A stretch of 64,000 bases of DNA from Desulfobacter latus (GTDB lineage Bacteria > Desulfobacterota > Desulfobacteria > Desulfobacterales > Desulfobacteraceae). Location: assembly GCF_013389365.1 (NCBI RefSeq), contig NZ_JACADJ010000014.1:1-64000 (forward strand), written 5' to 3'. The notes under the pieces were generated by a model. The model did not search any database and had not been told where the DNA came from. It was given only the letters and a program-made list of their open reading frames with translations. The position numbers were made by a program, and so were the translations under genes. How positions within the stretch are numbered: the stretch's first letter is position 1; the number at the start of each line of letters is the position of its first letter. Shown piece after piece: positions 35,087 through 45,409 of the stretch.

Positions 35087-35160
35087 ACCTGAACTTCCCT
35101 TCCCCCAAAGTTGATCGGCAGTCAAACTGATTTCCGTGCCCTTCCGTGCTTTCCGTGGTT
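35087..35160. repeat. TTCCGTG-family arm with a short GxxExxY relic
   Basis: Positions 35131-35160 are the arm (three TTCCGTG-like units ending CCGTGGTT). Just inside it, the minus strand reads CTGCCGATCAACTTTGGG, that is LPINFG, matching the GLLINFG block of the remnant at 23138. It looks like a deletion derivative of the same element. It lies immediately after the nth stop. Confidence 0.6.
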
Positions 35161-35166
35161 CATTAA

Positions 35167-35823
35167 TTATTTCCCCGACCGGGGTTTCACCCCTTTTTTA
35201 GGGCAGTATTTTTCCAGCACACAACGGTAACAATGGGGGCTGACCGGGCGACAGGTGCCCTGGCCAAAGGCCACCAGAATTCGATTCACCGTTTTCCAGA
35301 ATTTTTTCGGCAGCTTTTTTCTTAAGGCTTTTTCCGTATCAAGGGGGGTTTTTGTTTTCACATATCCCCAGATATTCATGATCCGGTGTACATGGGTGTC
35401 CACACAGATGGCATCCTTGTCAAAGGCCACGGCCCTGACCAGATTGGCGGTTTTCCGCCCGACCCCCGGAAGCGTGATCAGGGCGTCAATTTCGTCGGGG
35501 ACTTGCCCTTGGAAGGCGTCCAGGGCTTCGGGCAATTTTGATAAATATTGCGCTTTGGATTTGTAAAATCCCACGGGGAAAATCAATTCCTGAATCCGGG
35601 AAGTGGAAAGCGCCCGCAATGCATCAGGGTCCGGGGCCAGTTCCAGCAGGCGCTGTGCGGCAACCGCCGTAACTTCATCTTTGGTTCTTGCGGACAGGAT
35701 GGTGGCCACAAGCACTTTAAAGGCAGACCGGCTCTGGACGGCAATCAGATCCACCACCGGCACCTGGTAGGTCTCAACCTCCTGCTTTAACGTTTCAAGA
35801 AAAAAGGCAATATCAATGGTCAT
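35167..35823 (-). CDS. nth: Endonuclease III (DNA glycosylase/AP lyase)
   Basis: A 218-residue HhH-GPD enzyme. LPGVGRKTANLV is the hairpin, and VDTHVHRIMN supplies the catalytic Asp. The cluster motif Cx6Cx2Cx5C is TCRPVSPHCYRCVLEKYC. The catalytic Lys lies in VLVATILSARTKDE. It removes oxidised pyrimidines. It starts four bases inside purQ. Confidence 0.94.
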   Translation of the reverse strand: MTIDIAFFLETLKQEVETYQVPVVDLIAVQSRSAFKVLVATILSARTKDEVTAVAAQRLLELAPDPDALRALSTSRIQELIFPVGFYKSKAQYLSKLPEALDAFQGQVPDEIDALITLPGVGRKTANLVRAVAFDKDAICVDTHVHRIMNIWGYVKTKTPLDTEKALRKKLPKKFWKTVNRILVAFGQGTCRPVSPHCYRCVLEKYCPKKGVKPRSGK

Positions 35824-36641
35824 GCCATATAGTTGACACCATTTTCAAACAGCCGTATCCCGGTAATAATGGTTTCTTCCAGGGACTTTCCCTGACGCTT
35901 TGCGGCAGCTTTCTGCCTGGGCCAGTCCGGATGGTTGCAAAAATGATTATAGGCTTCGGGATGGGGCATCAGGCCGAATATGCGGCCGGTGGGATCACAG
36001 ATCCCCGCGATATCATCCAGGGCCCCATTGGGATTGGCCGGAAAAGCGCCGTTGGCAGGCGCACCATGTTCATCGGCATACCGGAACACCACCTGGCGGT
36101 TGGCAACAAGGCGTTCAATCACGTCAGGGTCTGCCACAACCTTTCCTTCGCCATGGCGTACCGGATAGTCGGATACACCCAACCCTTTTGTAAACACACA
36201 GGGACTGTCTGCATCGGGCACAAGCCGGACCCACTGGTCCCTGAAATTGCCGCAGTCATTATAGGTAATGGCCACGGACCTGCGGGTATAATCTCCATCC
36301 AGTCCGGGCAAAAGGCCTAAATTCACAAGGGCCTGGAACCCGTTGCAGATACCAATAACAAGCTTGTCGGCATCCACGAAATCCAGTAGGTCTTTGCCGA
36401 TGTTGTTCTTCAGTTTCAGGGCCTGGATCACCCCGGCCCCATGGTCGTCCCCCCAGGAAAAGCCGCCACCAAAAGCAAGGATCTGGAAATCCGTCAATCG
36501 GACATCGCCGCGGATCAAAGCGTTAATATGCACCCGGTGGGCGCAGGCGCCGGCCTTTTCAAAGGCAAAGGCGGTTTCATAATCACAGTTCAGGCCAAAT
36601 CCCGTCAGTATCAGCGCGTTTACAGCGCTTGCACCGCTCAT
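35820..36641 (-). CDS. purQ: Phosphoribosylformylglycinamidine synthase, glutaminase subunit
   Basis: A 273-residue class I glutamine amidotransferase. IGICNGFQALVNLGLLPG carries the nucleophile Cys, and MPHPEAYNHF the catalytic His and Glu. It supplies ammonia to PurL for FGAM synthesis. It overlaps purL and nth by four bases each. Confidence 0.92.
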   Translation of the reverse strand: MSGASAVNALILTGFGLNCDYETAFAFEKAGACAHRVHINALIRGDVRLTDFQILAFGGGFSWGDDHGAGVIQALKLKNNIGKDLLDFVDADKLVIGICNGFQALVNLGLLPGLDGDYTRRSVAITYNDCGNFRDQWVRLVPDADSPCVFTKGLGVSDYPVRHGEGKVVADPDVIERLVANRQVVFRYADEHGAPANGAFPANPNGALDDIAGICDPTGRIFGLMPHPEAYNHFCNHPDWPRQKAAAKRQGKSLEETIITGIRLFENGVNYMA

Positions 36642-39640
36642 ATCTTATCTCCAAAGGTCTTGTTGAATGCTGAATCAAGGGTTGCAATGGTCAAATCCGC
36701 CACAGGGTTACCCGCTGATGCAATGTTGAGCCGGTCATGACTGTCGGTTACCATGCCCAGACATGCACAGGGCAGTCCCTTACACAATTTTTCAAAGGTT
36801 TGTTTTTTATCCGGGGCCACGGTGACGATAAACCGTCCTGCAGACTCGGAAAATAAAGCTTTTTCAGTGGAAAGCGGCAGATCGTCTCTCCGGGGCAGCC
36901 CGGCCAGGTCAATATCAAGGCCAAGCCCGCCGGCCATGGCCACAAGGCTGAAATGAATACCCAACCCACCGCGCCCCACAGCATGGCAGGAGGCAACCAG
37001 TTCAGTGTCAATGGCTTTTTCCAGGGCTTTGTACAAGGTTTTAAATTTTGAAAAGTTAACATTAGGCACATTGAGCCCGGTTTTATCAAACATCTCGTAA
37101 TACTCTGATGCGCCCAGCTCATCCCCGGTGCTGCCCAGCACATAAACAAAATCCCCCGCTGTTTTGGGTTCCAGGGTTACACAGCGGCTGACATCGGAAA
37201 TCAGGGAAACGGCGGAGAACTGAACCGTCTCAAGGGCTGACACTTTGATACGCTCACCAAACGCCCCTTCCAGATGACCGTCCACATACATGGAATCCTT
37301 GCCGGAGAGCAATGGAATCCCATAGGCCATGCAGGCATCTTTCAAGGCCCGGCAGGCCCGGACAAGCTGGGCGGCCTTAAATTTTCCGTCGGGATTGGAC
37401 ACGACGTCATATCCGATATCCGGCCAGCAGAAATTGTCCACGCCGCCGATGTGGTCCAGCGACCCACCCACGGCAATGAGACGACGAACCGCCTCATCAA
37501 TGGTACCGGCCATCATATGATATGCATCAATTTTTGAGTACCAGGGCAAAATGCTCTGGGAAAAGGCAAGCCCGCGCTCGCTGGTCAGCACAGGCCGGGT
37601 CACCGACGCATCCGTGGGGATGTTCCGGTTGATGCCCACCAGGGGTTTGATCACGGATCCGCCCTGAACCTCGTGGTCGTACTGGCGGATAATCCACTCT
37701 TTGCCGCAGATATTGGGCCGGGCCAGCATCTGTTCAAGCAGGCCATTAAAATTCGTTGGTGTGGAAATTACGGGTTCGACCAGGCCGCGAGCCTCAGGCG
37801 GCGTCCAGATGGCATCAAATTCCCAGGCCGGAAACCCTTTATCAAGAAGATCCATATCCACATAAGCACAGGTTTCATCCTTGTATTTGATATGCAATTT
37901 GCCCGAATCCGTATATTTTCCGATAACCGTGGATTCCACCTCATGGAGCTCAGACAGCGCCATGAACCGCTCCAGGTTTTCAGGCTTAACGGCAATGGTC
38001 ATGCGCTCCTGGGATTCGGAAATCCAGATTTCCCACATGTCCAGACCCTCATATTTCAACGGTACCTTATCCAGCCGGACCTCACACCCGTTGGAGAGCA
38101 TGGCGGATTCGCCCACGGAAGAGGACAAGCCCCCCCCACCGTTGTCCGTAATAAAGGTGATCAGCCCTTCATCCCGGCATATCAGCAGAAAATCATGCAT
38201 TTTTTTCTGGGTATAGGGATCACCGATCTGGACATGCCCGGCCGGGGTGTTTTCGGAAAAGCTTTTGGAAGAGGCCGTTACCCCGTGGATGCCGTCTTTA
38301 CCCACACGGCCGCCGCTCATGATGATCAACTCGCCCGGGGAGGTGGTTTTTTCATGGCTTGGCTGACCATTCACGGTTTTGGGCATAATCCCCAACGCAG
38401 TAACAAACACCAGGGCCTTGCCCATGTAACCGGGATCAAACAGGGTCTGGCCAAAGGTTGTCGGCACCCCGCTTTTATTCCCCCCGTCCTTAACACCTTC
38501 AATAACCCCGTCAAGCAGACGCCGGGGATGAAGGGGCGGTTTTAACGGGCCGTTATAATTGATATCGCCTACGCAAAATCCAAAACTGCCCATGAACAGC
38601 TTGGAACCAAGACCCGTGCCCATGGGATCGCGGTAAACCCCCACAATCCCTGTGATGGCACCACCATAAGCTTCCATGTTGGAAGGCGAATTATGGGTCT
38701 CCCCTGTGATGACATAGTTGTTTTCATTATCAAAAGACCCCACGCCGGCATTGTCCCATAACACCGAAACCACCCACTCTTTGCTATCTTTCAAGGCCAG
38801 GGTGGGTGCTTTGATATAGGTGTTGAACAGTGAATTTTCCTGGGTGGTTTCACCGGTTTCCATGTCCGTATACCTGAAAATGCCGTTAAAGGTATTGTGG
38901 CAGCAATGATCCGACCGGGACTGGGAAATATATTCAAGCTCCACATCCGTGGGCTTTGACAACCCCATTTGCGCCCGCTCTGCCAGAACCTTTTCATCCA
39001 GAAAATACCCCCGGATCACGGGAATATCCCTGGGATTCAGTGACAGACTGCGTTCATGGGAAATTTGGGCAAGGATCTCATCGGTATCAATATCCATGGT
39101 ATCAAAGCCGGGGGTGTGATTTAAAATAACCTTGGCAGGTTTTACATCCGCCCCGATCTTTTTGTCCCATTGGTCTTTGCTGAACACGTTGTACTGCTGG
39201 ATAATACCGTTTGACAGGATTTCGCCGGCGATCTTTTCAACATCTTCCCGGGTCAAGTCCGCCCCGGTCAGGCAGTACCGTTTAGATGTGTAAATGTTTT
39301 CATGGGCAGAAAAATCTTTTTTAAGAAGATCCCTGACCGCCTCCACAGCCGTAGCCCCGGCATTATCCCGGACCCCTGGACGAAATCCCACCCAGATACA
39401 AAAATGAAAGTCAATGTCTAAAGGCGAAAGGCTGGATTCCTGAATAACAGGATTGGTAAACACCTCCCGGCGTATGGTTTCCAGTTCGTCCTGACTTAGA
39501 TCAGACTCCACGGTCACGATATTGATGCAGCGCGCATCATCTATTTTAATACCGAAATAGGTATTGGCCTTCTTCATCAAAGACCGGCCTTCGGCATCCA
39601 TTAAATTCTGCTTTAGCGTGATTTCGATGTTGGAAATCAT
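36638..39640 (-). CDS. purL: Phosphoribosylformylglycinamidine synthase with PurS-like N terminus
   Basis: A protein of 1000 residues, larger than stand-alone small PurL (about 730) and smaller than the 1300-residue single-chain form. The first 200 residues carry two PurS-like segments (MISNIEITLKQNLMDAEG and YCLTGADLTREDVEKIA). The synthetase core follows, with GETHNSPSNMEAYGGA and GGRVGKDGIHG. So PurS is fused to PurL while PurQ is separate. ATG 39640 is preferred, with GGTGGA upstream; GTG 39652 would overlap rseP. It makes FGAM in purine synthesis. Confidence 0.92.
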   Translation of the reverse strand: MISNIEITLKQNLMDAEGRSLMKKANTYFGIKIDDARCINIVTVESDLSQDELETIRREVFTNPVIQESSLSPLDIDFHFCIWVGFRPGVRDNAGATAVEAVRDLLKKDFSAHENIYTSKRYCLTGADLTREDVEKIAGEILSNGIIQQYNVFSKDQWDKKIGADVKPAKVILNHTPGFDTMDIDTDEILAQISHERSLSLNPRDIPVIRGYFLDEKVLAERAQMGLSKPTDVELEYISQSRSDHCCHNTFNGIFRYTDMETGETTQENSLFNTYIKAPTLALKDSKEWVVSVLWDNAGVGSFDNENNYVITGETHNSPSNMEAYGGAITGIVGVYRDPMGTGLGSKLFMGSFGFCVGDINYNGPLKPPLHPRRLLDGVIEGVKDGGNKSGVPTTFGQTLFDPGYMGKALVFVTALGIMPKTVNGQPSHEKTTSPGELIIMSGGRVGKDGIHGVTASSKSFSENTPAGHVQIGDPYTQKKMHDFLLICRDEGLITFITDNGGGGLSSSVGESAMLSNGCEVRLDKVPLKYEGLDMWEIWISESQERMTIAVKPENLERFMALSELHEVESTVIGKYTDSGKLHIKYKDETCAYVDMDLLDKGFPAWEFDAIWTPPEARGLVEPVISTPTNFNGLLEQMLARPNICGKEWIIRQYDHEVQGGSVIKPLVGINRNIPTDASVTRPVLTSERGLAFSQSILPWYSKIDAYHMMAGTIDEAVRRLIAVGGSLDHIGGVDNFCWPDIGYDVVSNPDGKFKAAQLVRACRALKDACMAYGIPLLSGKDSMYVDGHLEGAFGERIKVSALETVQFSAVSLISDVSRCVTLEPKTAGDFVYVLGSTGDELGASEYYEMFDKTGLNVPNVNFSKFKTLYKALEKAIDTELVASCHAVGRGGLGIHFSLVAMAGGLGLDIDLAGLPRRDDLPLSTEKALFSESAGRFIVTVAPDKKQTFEKLCKGLPCACLGMVTDSHDRLNIASAGNPVADLTIATLDSAFNKTFGDKI

Positions 39641-39641
39641 A

Positions 39642-40721
39642 TTATAATCCACCGTTGAATAATTTCACTATGTCATTATAAAAAACATAAATTATTAAAG
39701 TCATCAGCAAAACGGCCCCGAACTGAACCATTCGCTCGCGCACCTGGGTGCTGACCGGGCTGCCTTTAACCGCTTCAATGCTTAAAAACAAAAGATGTCC
39801 CCCATCTAAAACCGGGATGGGAAACAGATTGATGATCCCAAGATTGACGGATATGAGCGCGATAAACCATACAAAATTTTCAAACCCGGCTTTGGCCTGG
39901 TCCCCGGCCATCTTGGCAATCATGATAGGACCGCCCAAATTGTCCGCAGACACGGCCCCTGTGAACATTTTTACCACGGACAAAATTGTCAGCTTTATCA
40001 TCCCGTAGGTATCGGATACGGCACGGACCCCGGCTTCAACAGGGTTTAAAGGACGGTGAAAGGTTTCGCCGGTGCCGATAATACCAATCACAAACCGGCT
40101 CACGGGCTCCCCGAACAGATTCTTGTCTTCCCGTATCCTGGGTGTAATTGTAAAAGAATGTACGTCACCTTCCCGTTCCACAAGAAAGACCCGGGGCTTG
40201 CCGTCACTTTTTGAGACAATCCGGGAAATGTCTTCAAAAGAGTGAACCGGCGTGTTGTCAATTTCCTTTATGACATCCCCTTTTTTGATGCCTGCCGCCA
40301 TGGCCGCAGAATCATCCATCACCTGACCCACCTGGGGCAGTCCCATGTACACACCGCTGATTTGATATAAAAAATAAAAAATCACGATGGCCAGAAAGAA
40401 ATTAAATGCCGGGCCGGCAGCGGCGATCAGTGCCCTTTGCCCCACGCTTTTATGGGTAAAGGAGAGATGAAGATCTTTTTCATCCAGGGCCTGGGCAGCA
40501 CCAGGCTCCTCTCCGGTCATTTTAACATATCCACCCAAAGGAATGGCGGAAATACAATACTCGGTCATTCCCCGATTTATTTTAAAAATTTTGGGTCCAA
40601 ACCCCAGGGAAAAAACCTCAACCCCCACGCCGCAGGCCCGGGCGACAAGAAAATGACCCAGTTCATGGACAAAAACGAGTACGCCGATAACAATAATAAA
40701 TGCAAAAAGGGAGTGACCCAT
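39642..40721 (-). CDS. rseP: RIP zinc metalloprotease RseP
   Basis: A 359-residue site-2 membrane protease. HELGH at residues 19-23 is in the first helix. A single PDZ domain lies near residues 125-200 (GLPQVGQVMDDSAAMAAGIKKGD). NLFPIPVLDGGHLL is the second zinc motif. It cleaves transmembrane anti-sigma factors or signal peptides. It is 20 bases after dxr. Confidence 0.93.
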   Translation of the reverse strand: MGHSLFAFIIVIGVLVFVHELGHFLVARACGVGVEVFSLGFGPKIFKINRGMTEYCISAIPLGGYVKMTGEEPGAAQALDEKDLHLSFTHKSVGQRALIAAAGPAFNFFLAIVIFYFLYQISGVYMGLPQVGQVMDDSAAMAAGIKKGDVIKEIDNTPVHSFEDISRIVSKSDGKPRVFLVEREGDVHSFTITPRIREDKNLFGEPVSRFVIGIIGTGETFHRPLNPVEAGVRAVSDTYGMIKLTILSVVKMFTGAVSADNLGGPIMIAKMAGDQAKAGFENFVWFIALISVNLGIINLFPIPVLDGGHLLFLSIEAVKGSPVSTQVRERMVQFGAVLLMTLIIYVFYNDIVKLFNGGL

Positions 40722-40741
40722 ATCGATTTTCCTAAAGTTTT

Positions 40742-41902
40742 TTACACAAGATTTTGGACCAGGGATTGTGCTTTCTCCCTGGCCCAGCGATCGGCTTCAA
40801 TAATACCTGAAAGCTCAGGATTGTCAATGCAGGTATGGGCCCCCATGACGTCACTGACCAGGGTAAAAATATCAGCAAAGCGGATGCGTTTCTTTAGAAA
40901 GGCATCCACGGCAGCTTCGTTGGCCGCATTCATGACAGCAGGCAGGGTTCCGCCCCTGCGACAGGCTTCACAGGCAAACCCAAGGGAAGGAAAACGTTTT
41001 GAATCAGGGAGATCAAAGGTTAATCCATCCATGCCGGCAAAATCAGGGAAATCTAAGTTAAGATCCATGCGGTCCGGATAGGAAAAGGCATAGGCAATGG
41101 CGTGCATCATATCCGGTTCGCCGAGTTGTGCGATCACCCCGCCGTCTTTGAATCCCACCATGGAATGGACAATGCTCTGGGGGTGAATTAACACCTGGAT
41201 CTGCTCAACACGGATATCAAAAAGTCGAACCGCTTCGATGACCTCCAACGCCTTGTTCATCAGGGTGGCGGAATCAATGGATATTTTAGCACCCATGTTC
41301 CAGGTGGGATGATTCAGGGCCATAGCAGGCGTAATGCACTTAAACTGATCATGGGGCAGATTCCTGAAAGGGCCGCCTGAGGCCGTGAGAAAAATTTTTT
41401 TAAGATCGCGTTTTTGGTTGCCCTGCAGACATTGGAAAATGGCGCAGTGTTCGGAATCAACCGGCAGGATATCAACCCCTTTTTCACGTGCCCGGGCCAT
41501 AACAATGTCACCGGCCATAACCAGGGTCTCCTTGTTGGCAAGGGCCAGTTGCTTACCCGCGTCAATGGCGGCAAGGGCCGGTGTAAGCCCTGCGGCACCC
41601 ACCATGGCGGCAAGCACCATATCCGACTCCGCCCATTGGGCTGCAGCCATAAAACCGGATTCCCCCCATAGAATTTCGGGGCAAAACCGGTCTGGAAGCA
41701 TTGTTGCCAGACGCCCGGCACACGCTTCGTCCAGCACGGCGACCATGGCCGGCCGATATTGATTTATCTGTGCTGCCAGAAGATCAATATTCGTGGCACA
41801 GGTCAGGCATTTGACCCGGAACTTGTCCGGGTGCATGTCCACCACCTTAAGGGCGGATGTGCCGATGGAGCCTGTAGCGCCCAGAATGGTAAGCGTTTTC
41901 AA
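40742..41902 (-). CDS. dxr: 1-deoxy-D-xylulose 5-phosphate reductoisomerase
   Basis: A 386-residue enzyme. LGATGSIGTSALKVV is the NADPH fold. DSEHCAIFQCL, SGGPFR and NHPTWNMGAKISIDSATLMN hold the metal and substrate residues. It catalyses the first committed step of the MEP isoprenoid pathway and feeds UppS. It overlaps cdsA by four bases. Confidence 0.95.
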   Translation of the reverse strand: MKTLTILGATGSIGTSALKVVDMHPDKFRVKCLTCATNIDLLAAQINQYRPAMVAVLDEACAGRLATMLPDRFCPEILWGESGFMAAAQWAESDMVLAAMVGAAGLTPALAAIDAGKQLALANKETLVMAGDIVMARAREKGVDILPVDSEHCAIFQCLQGNQKRDLKKIFLTASGGPFRNLPHDQFKCITPAMALNHPTWNMGAKISIDSATLMNKALEVIEAVRLFDIRVEQIQVLIHPQSIVHSMVGFKDGGVIAQLGEPDMMHAIAYAFSYPDRMDLNLDFPDFAGMDGLTFDLPDSKRFPSLGFACEACRRGGTLPAVMNAANEAAVDAFLKKRIRFADIFTLVSDVMGAHTCIDNPELSGIIEADRWAREKAQSLVQNLV

Positions 41903-42717
41903 AGGACAAACACCGCAAAAAAGTAGAATACCGGAATGGCCAGAAGCAACCCGTCAATGCGGTCCAGCATACCGCCGTGACCCGGCAGAATTTTTCCCGA
42001 ATCCTTGATGTGCCCTACCCGTTTCATGGCGGACTCAAAAAGGTCACCGATCTGCCCTGCAACGGCAATGCATAAAGCGCAGGGTATAGAGATCAAGGCA
42101 AGGGGCATATCCCGGAAAAAGATCAGATTAAATACAAGCCCGGCCGTTACCGATATCACCAGTCCCCCCACAGCCCCTTCAATGGTCTTATTGGGACTGA
42201 CCTTCGGCGCAAGTTTATGTTTGCCCTTAAATGTTCCCACATATAGTGCTCCGGTATCATTGGCAAAACAGACAATGAGCAGCCAAATCACCCACAACGC
42301 CCCGCCGTCGGTGTTGCGGATAAAAACCAGAAGCGCCAACGACAAAGGAATATAGACAACCCCGAGCACCTGCCGGGCCACCAAATCAAAAATGTGGGGC
42401 ACGGTAGAAAAACGGGCCAACACAAACAGACAAAGGGCCATCATATTCAAGGCAAGAATTAAAAAAAGAATCGGCCAGGAGCCAAGACAAGCCCCCATGC
42501 CCAACAACACGCAGGCCCCATAGGCGATAATCCGGGGGGGCTGGGAAATAGATCCGGTATCATTGGCACAGATAATATCAAAATATTCAACTATCGCAAA
42601 AATAGAAACCCCGGATACCAGAGCGCCAAACAACAATATAGATCCTTTTATGATGGCCCAGAGCAAAAAGGGGATCAGAATCAGTGCGGTGAGCCATCGT
42701 TTGAAGTGCTGCATCAC
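41899..42717 (-). CDS. cdsA: Phosphatidate cytidylyltransferase
   Basis: A 272-residue polytopic membrane protein with about eight helices. The C-terminal signature KRVGHIKDSGKILPGHGG is followed by MLDRIDGLL, and KVSPNKTIEGAVGG precedes it. It makes CDP-diacylglycerol for phospholipids. It overlaps uppS and dxr by four bases each. Confidence 0.94.
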   Translation of the reverse strand: MMQHFKRWLTALILIPFLLWAIIKGSILLFGALVSGVSIFAIVEYFDIICANDTGSISQPPRIIAYGACVLLGMGACLGSWPILFLILALNMMALCLFVLARFSTVPHIFDLVARQVLGVVYIPLSLALLVFIRNTDGGALWVIWLLIVCFANDTGALYVGTFKGKHKLAPKVSPNKTIEGAVGGLVISVTAGLVFNLIFFRDMPLALISIPCALCIAVAGQIGDLFESAMKRVGHIKDSGKILPGHGGMLDRIDGLLLAIPVFYFFAVFVL

Positions 42718-43460
42718 ACCTTCCCGAAACGCCGGTCCCGTTGCTGGTAATCAATTAAAATCCGGTAAAATTCCTGCCGGGTAAAATCAGGCCAGAGTGT
42801 GGGCGTGAACGCCAGTTCCGAATATGCAGCCTGCCACATGAGGAAATTGGAAAGCCTGAATTCTGCGGATGTACGAATGATAAGATCCGGATCGGGCATG
42901 CCGGCCGTATAAAGGTGATCAGAAATGGTTTTATCTGTAATGTCTTTGTTTTCAAGCGTTCCGGACCGGACTTTCGCGGCAATCTGTTGAACCGCCCTGG
43001 TAATTTCTTCCCGGGCCCCGTAGCTTAAAGCCAGATTCAGAACCATGGCTGAATTTTTTTCCGTAGCAGCCATGGCCTGTTCCGCTTCCATTCGCACATC
43101 ACCGGGAAGCCGTTCAATCTGGCCGATGATATTAAGCCGGATATCTTTTTTTTGGAGTTCTTCGGTTTCGTTCTTAAGAAACCGTTTAAGCAAATACATC
43201 AACGCATGGACTTCTTGCTTGGGCCTGGCCCAATTTTCCGTGGAAAAGGCATACAGGGTAACCACGCCAATGCCCGTTTCCCTGCAGGCCGTGACAATTT
43301 CTTTAACGGTTTGCGTCCCCTGCTCATGGCCTTTCACCCGGTTCATCAGCCTTTTTTTTGCCCACCGACCGTTTCCGTCCATGATAAATGCCACATGGGC
43401 GGGAATTGCATTTAGATCGAGTCCGTCGGGCACCTGTTGTATCTTAGAATCAAACTTCAA
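42714..43460 (-). CDS. uppS: Isoprenyl transferase (undecaprenyl diphosphate synthase)
   Basis: About 248 residues with HVAFIMDGNGRWAKKR near the N terminus and RTSAEFRLSNFLMWQAAYSE near the C terminus. It makes the C55 carrier for peptidoglycan. The open frame runs 60 codons further upstream into frr, but that part is a shadow. I chose TTG 43460, with AAGGAAA upstream, overlapping frr by 11 bases; a GTG about 24 bases later is an alternative. Confidence 0.9.
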   Translation of the reverse strand: MKFDSKIQQVPDGLDLNAIPAHVAFIMDGNGRWAKKRLMNRVKGHEQGTQTVKEIVTACRETGIGVVTLYAFSTENWARPKQEVHALMYLLKRFLKNETEELQKKDIRLNIIGQIERLPGDVRMEAEQAMAATEKNSAMVLNLALSYGAREEITRAVQQIAAKVRSGTLENKDITDKTISDHLYTAGMPDPDLIIRTSAEFRLSNFLMWQAAYSELAFTPTLWPDFTRQEFYRILIDYQQRDRRFGKV

Positions 43461-44007
43461 GAATTTCCTTTTCCTTGGCGGCAAAAATATTGTCCAGTTT
43501 TTTGATGGAAGCGTCGGTGAAATCCTGGACCTGTTTTTGGGCTTTGAAACTGTCGTCTTCGGAGATATCACCCTCTTTTTGTAGATCTTTGAGCATTTCG
43601 TTGGAATCCCGGCGGATATTTCTGATGGCGACCTTGAATTCCTCACAGGTTTTGGCCACGCTTTTTACGATCTCTTTCCTGCGATCTTCAGTCAACGGCG
43701 GGATGGAAATGCGAATCAACTTACCGTCATTGGATGGTGTAAGCCCAAGATTTGCCTTTAATATTGCTTTTTCCACATCATTAATCACCGAAGCATCCCA
43801 TGGCTTTACGGTGAGTAGACGACTTTCAGGCACAGATACGGTGGCCATCTGGGGAAGGGGCGTCTGTGTGCCGTAGTAATCGACCCTGACGTTGTCAAGC
43901 ATGGACTGGGAAGCCCTTCCGGTACGCACTTTGCCAAGCTCGGTTTCGAAGGCTTTCTCGGATTTGCCCATGCGGTCTCTGGTTTCTTCAAGCACTTCAT
44001 TAATCAT
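43450..44007 (-). CDS. frr: Ribosome recycling factor
   Basis: A 185-residue protein of standard length. Signatures include ELGKVRTGRASQSMLDNVRVDYYG and KDLQKEGDISEDD. With EF-G it splits post-termination ribosomes. It follows pyrH by three bases. Confidence 0.96.
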   Translation of the reverse strand: MINEVLEETRDRMGKSEKAFETELGKVRTGRASQSMLDNVRVDYYGTQTPLPQMATVSVPESRLLTVKPWDASVINDVEKAILKANLGLTPSNDGKLIRISIPPLTEDRRKEIVKSVAKTCEEFKVAIRNIRRDSNEMLKDLQKEGDISEDDSFKAQKQVQDFTDASIKKLDNIFAAKEKEILEV

Positions 44008-44010
44008 TAT

Positions 44011-44745
44011 TCACACGTCCTTTAATTTATTATAAATCCGTGTACCGATTTCCCCGCCCGTGGCCGCTTTATAAATATTGTCGGCCTTGTGCAGGTTGAG
44101 CACCTGTAAAGGAAGGTCATGTTCCATGGCAAGGGATATGGCTGTCATATCCATGACATGAAGCTGTTTTTCAATCACCCGCATATATGACAGCTTATCA
44201 AACATCACAGCATTATCATGAACCTGGGGATCTTTATCATACACCCCATCAACCTGTGTGGCCTTAAAAAGGATCTGGGCACGGATCTCATTGGCACGAA
44301 GAACTGCGGCTGTGTCCGTTGTAAAGTAAGGGTTTCCGGTACCGGCGGCAAAAATGACCACCCTGCCCTTTTCCAGGTGGCGGATGGCTTTTCTGCGGAT
44401 AAAAGGCTCTGCGACCCTGTCCATGCGAATGGCAGACTGAACCCTTGTGGGGATATCAAGCTTTTCCAAGGCATCGCATAGGGCCAGGCTGTTAATCACA
44501 GTGGCCAGCATCCCCATATTGTCGGCAGACGTCCGGTCCATACCGGCAGAAGACCCTGCCACCCCGCGAAAAATGTTGCCGCCACCCACAACAATTGATA
44601 TTTCCACACCCAAATGAAATACCTTGGCCACTTCGCCGGCCACATAATTTATCATTTCGGGCATAATGCCGAAGCCCTGATTACCCATCAGGGCTTCACC
44701 ACTCAACTTGATCAGAACCCGTTGAAACTCAGGTTTCGTATCCAA
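44011..44745 (-). CDS. pyrH: UMP kinase
   Basis: A 244-residue amino-acid-kinase-fold enzyme. KLSGEALMG at the N terminus and [11 protein letters not shown] form the nucleotide site, with [17 protein letters not shown] further on. It phosphorylates UMP. It sits between tsf and frr, as in most bacteria. Confidence 0.95.
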   Translation of the reverse strand: MDTKPEFQRVLIKLSGEALMGNQGFGIMPEMINYVAGEVAKVFHLGVEISIVVGGGNIFRGVAGSSAGMDRTSADNMGMLATVINSLALCDALEKLDIPTRVQSAIRMDRVAEPFIRRKAIRHLEKGRVVIFAAGTGNPYFTTDTAAVLRANEIRAQILFKATQVDGVYDKDPQVHDNAVMFDKLSYMRVIEKQLHVMDMTAISLAMEHDLPLQVLNLHKADNIYKAATGGEIGTRIYNKLKDV

Positions 44746-44749
44746 GCGC

Positions 44750-45346
44750 TTATTCTCCTATCTGGAAGCGTGCAAATCTTTTAATCTGGATATTTTCGCC
44801 AATCTTTCCGATGGTTTCTTTGATAACATCTTCAATGGTTTTCTGGGGATCTTTAATATACTGCTGGCTTAACAGGCAAACGTCCTTATAGAATTTTTCC
44901 ACTTTACCGTCTACGATTTTGTCAATAATATTTTCGGGCTTTCCCTCTTCCAGCATCTGGGCGCGGTAGATTTCACGCTCTTTTTCAATGAGGGACGGAT
45001 CCACGTCTTCGGGGCCCAATCCGACCGGATTCGCCGCAGCAATGTGCATGGCAATGTCTTTGGCAAAATTTTCAAAATCTTCTGTTTTTGCCACGAAATC
45101 AGATTCACAGTTCACTTCAAGCAGCACACCCAGTTTTGCACCGGTATGGATGTAAGAGTAAATAATGCCTTCGCTGGTAGACCGCCCAGCGCGCTTGGCT
45201 GCCTTGGCCAGGCCTTTTTTGCGCAAAAGCTCAATTGCCTTGTCCATATTCCCGTCAGCCTCGGCCAGGACTTTTTTACAGTCCATAATCCCCGAGCCGG
45301 TGGCATCACGAAGCTCCTTTACCATTTGTGCAGTAATCTCAGCCAT
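44750..45346 (-). CDS. tsf: Elongation factor Ts
   Basis: A 198-residue short-type EF-Ts. The N-terminal UBA segment contains [29 protein letters not shown]-like sequence ([16 protein letters not shown]) marks the core. The shorter C-terminal part is usual for the form of about 200 residues. It recycles EF-Tu. It is 63 bases downstream of rpsB. Confidence 0.95.
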   Translation of the reverse strand: MAEITAQMVKELRDATGSGIMDCKKVLAEADGNMDKAIELLRKKGLAKAAKRAGRSTSEGIIYSYIHTGAKLGVLLEVNCESDFVAKTEDFENFAKDIAMHIAAANPVGLGPEDVDPSLIEKEREIYRAQMLEEGKPENIIDKIVDGKVEKFYKDVCLLSQQYIKDPQKTIEDVIKETIGKIGENIQIKRFARFQIGE

Positions 45347-45409
45347 TTTATATGCTCCTTTGTTTCGAATATTTAAAATCTTTATTTATTTTCACTCGAT
45401 CATCGAGTT

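Noticed and set aside
37673-38545. 290-codon plus-strand frame opposite purL
   Set aside because: It is antisense to a highly conserved gene; composition reflects purL codons.
42714-43646. uppS start 62 codons upstream at 43646
   Set aside because: The extra part lies almost wholly inside frr in another frame and is unlike any UppS N terminus; TTG 43460 has a proper ribosome-binding site.
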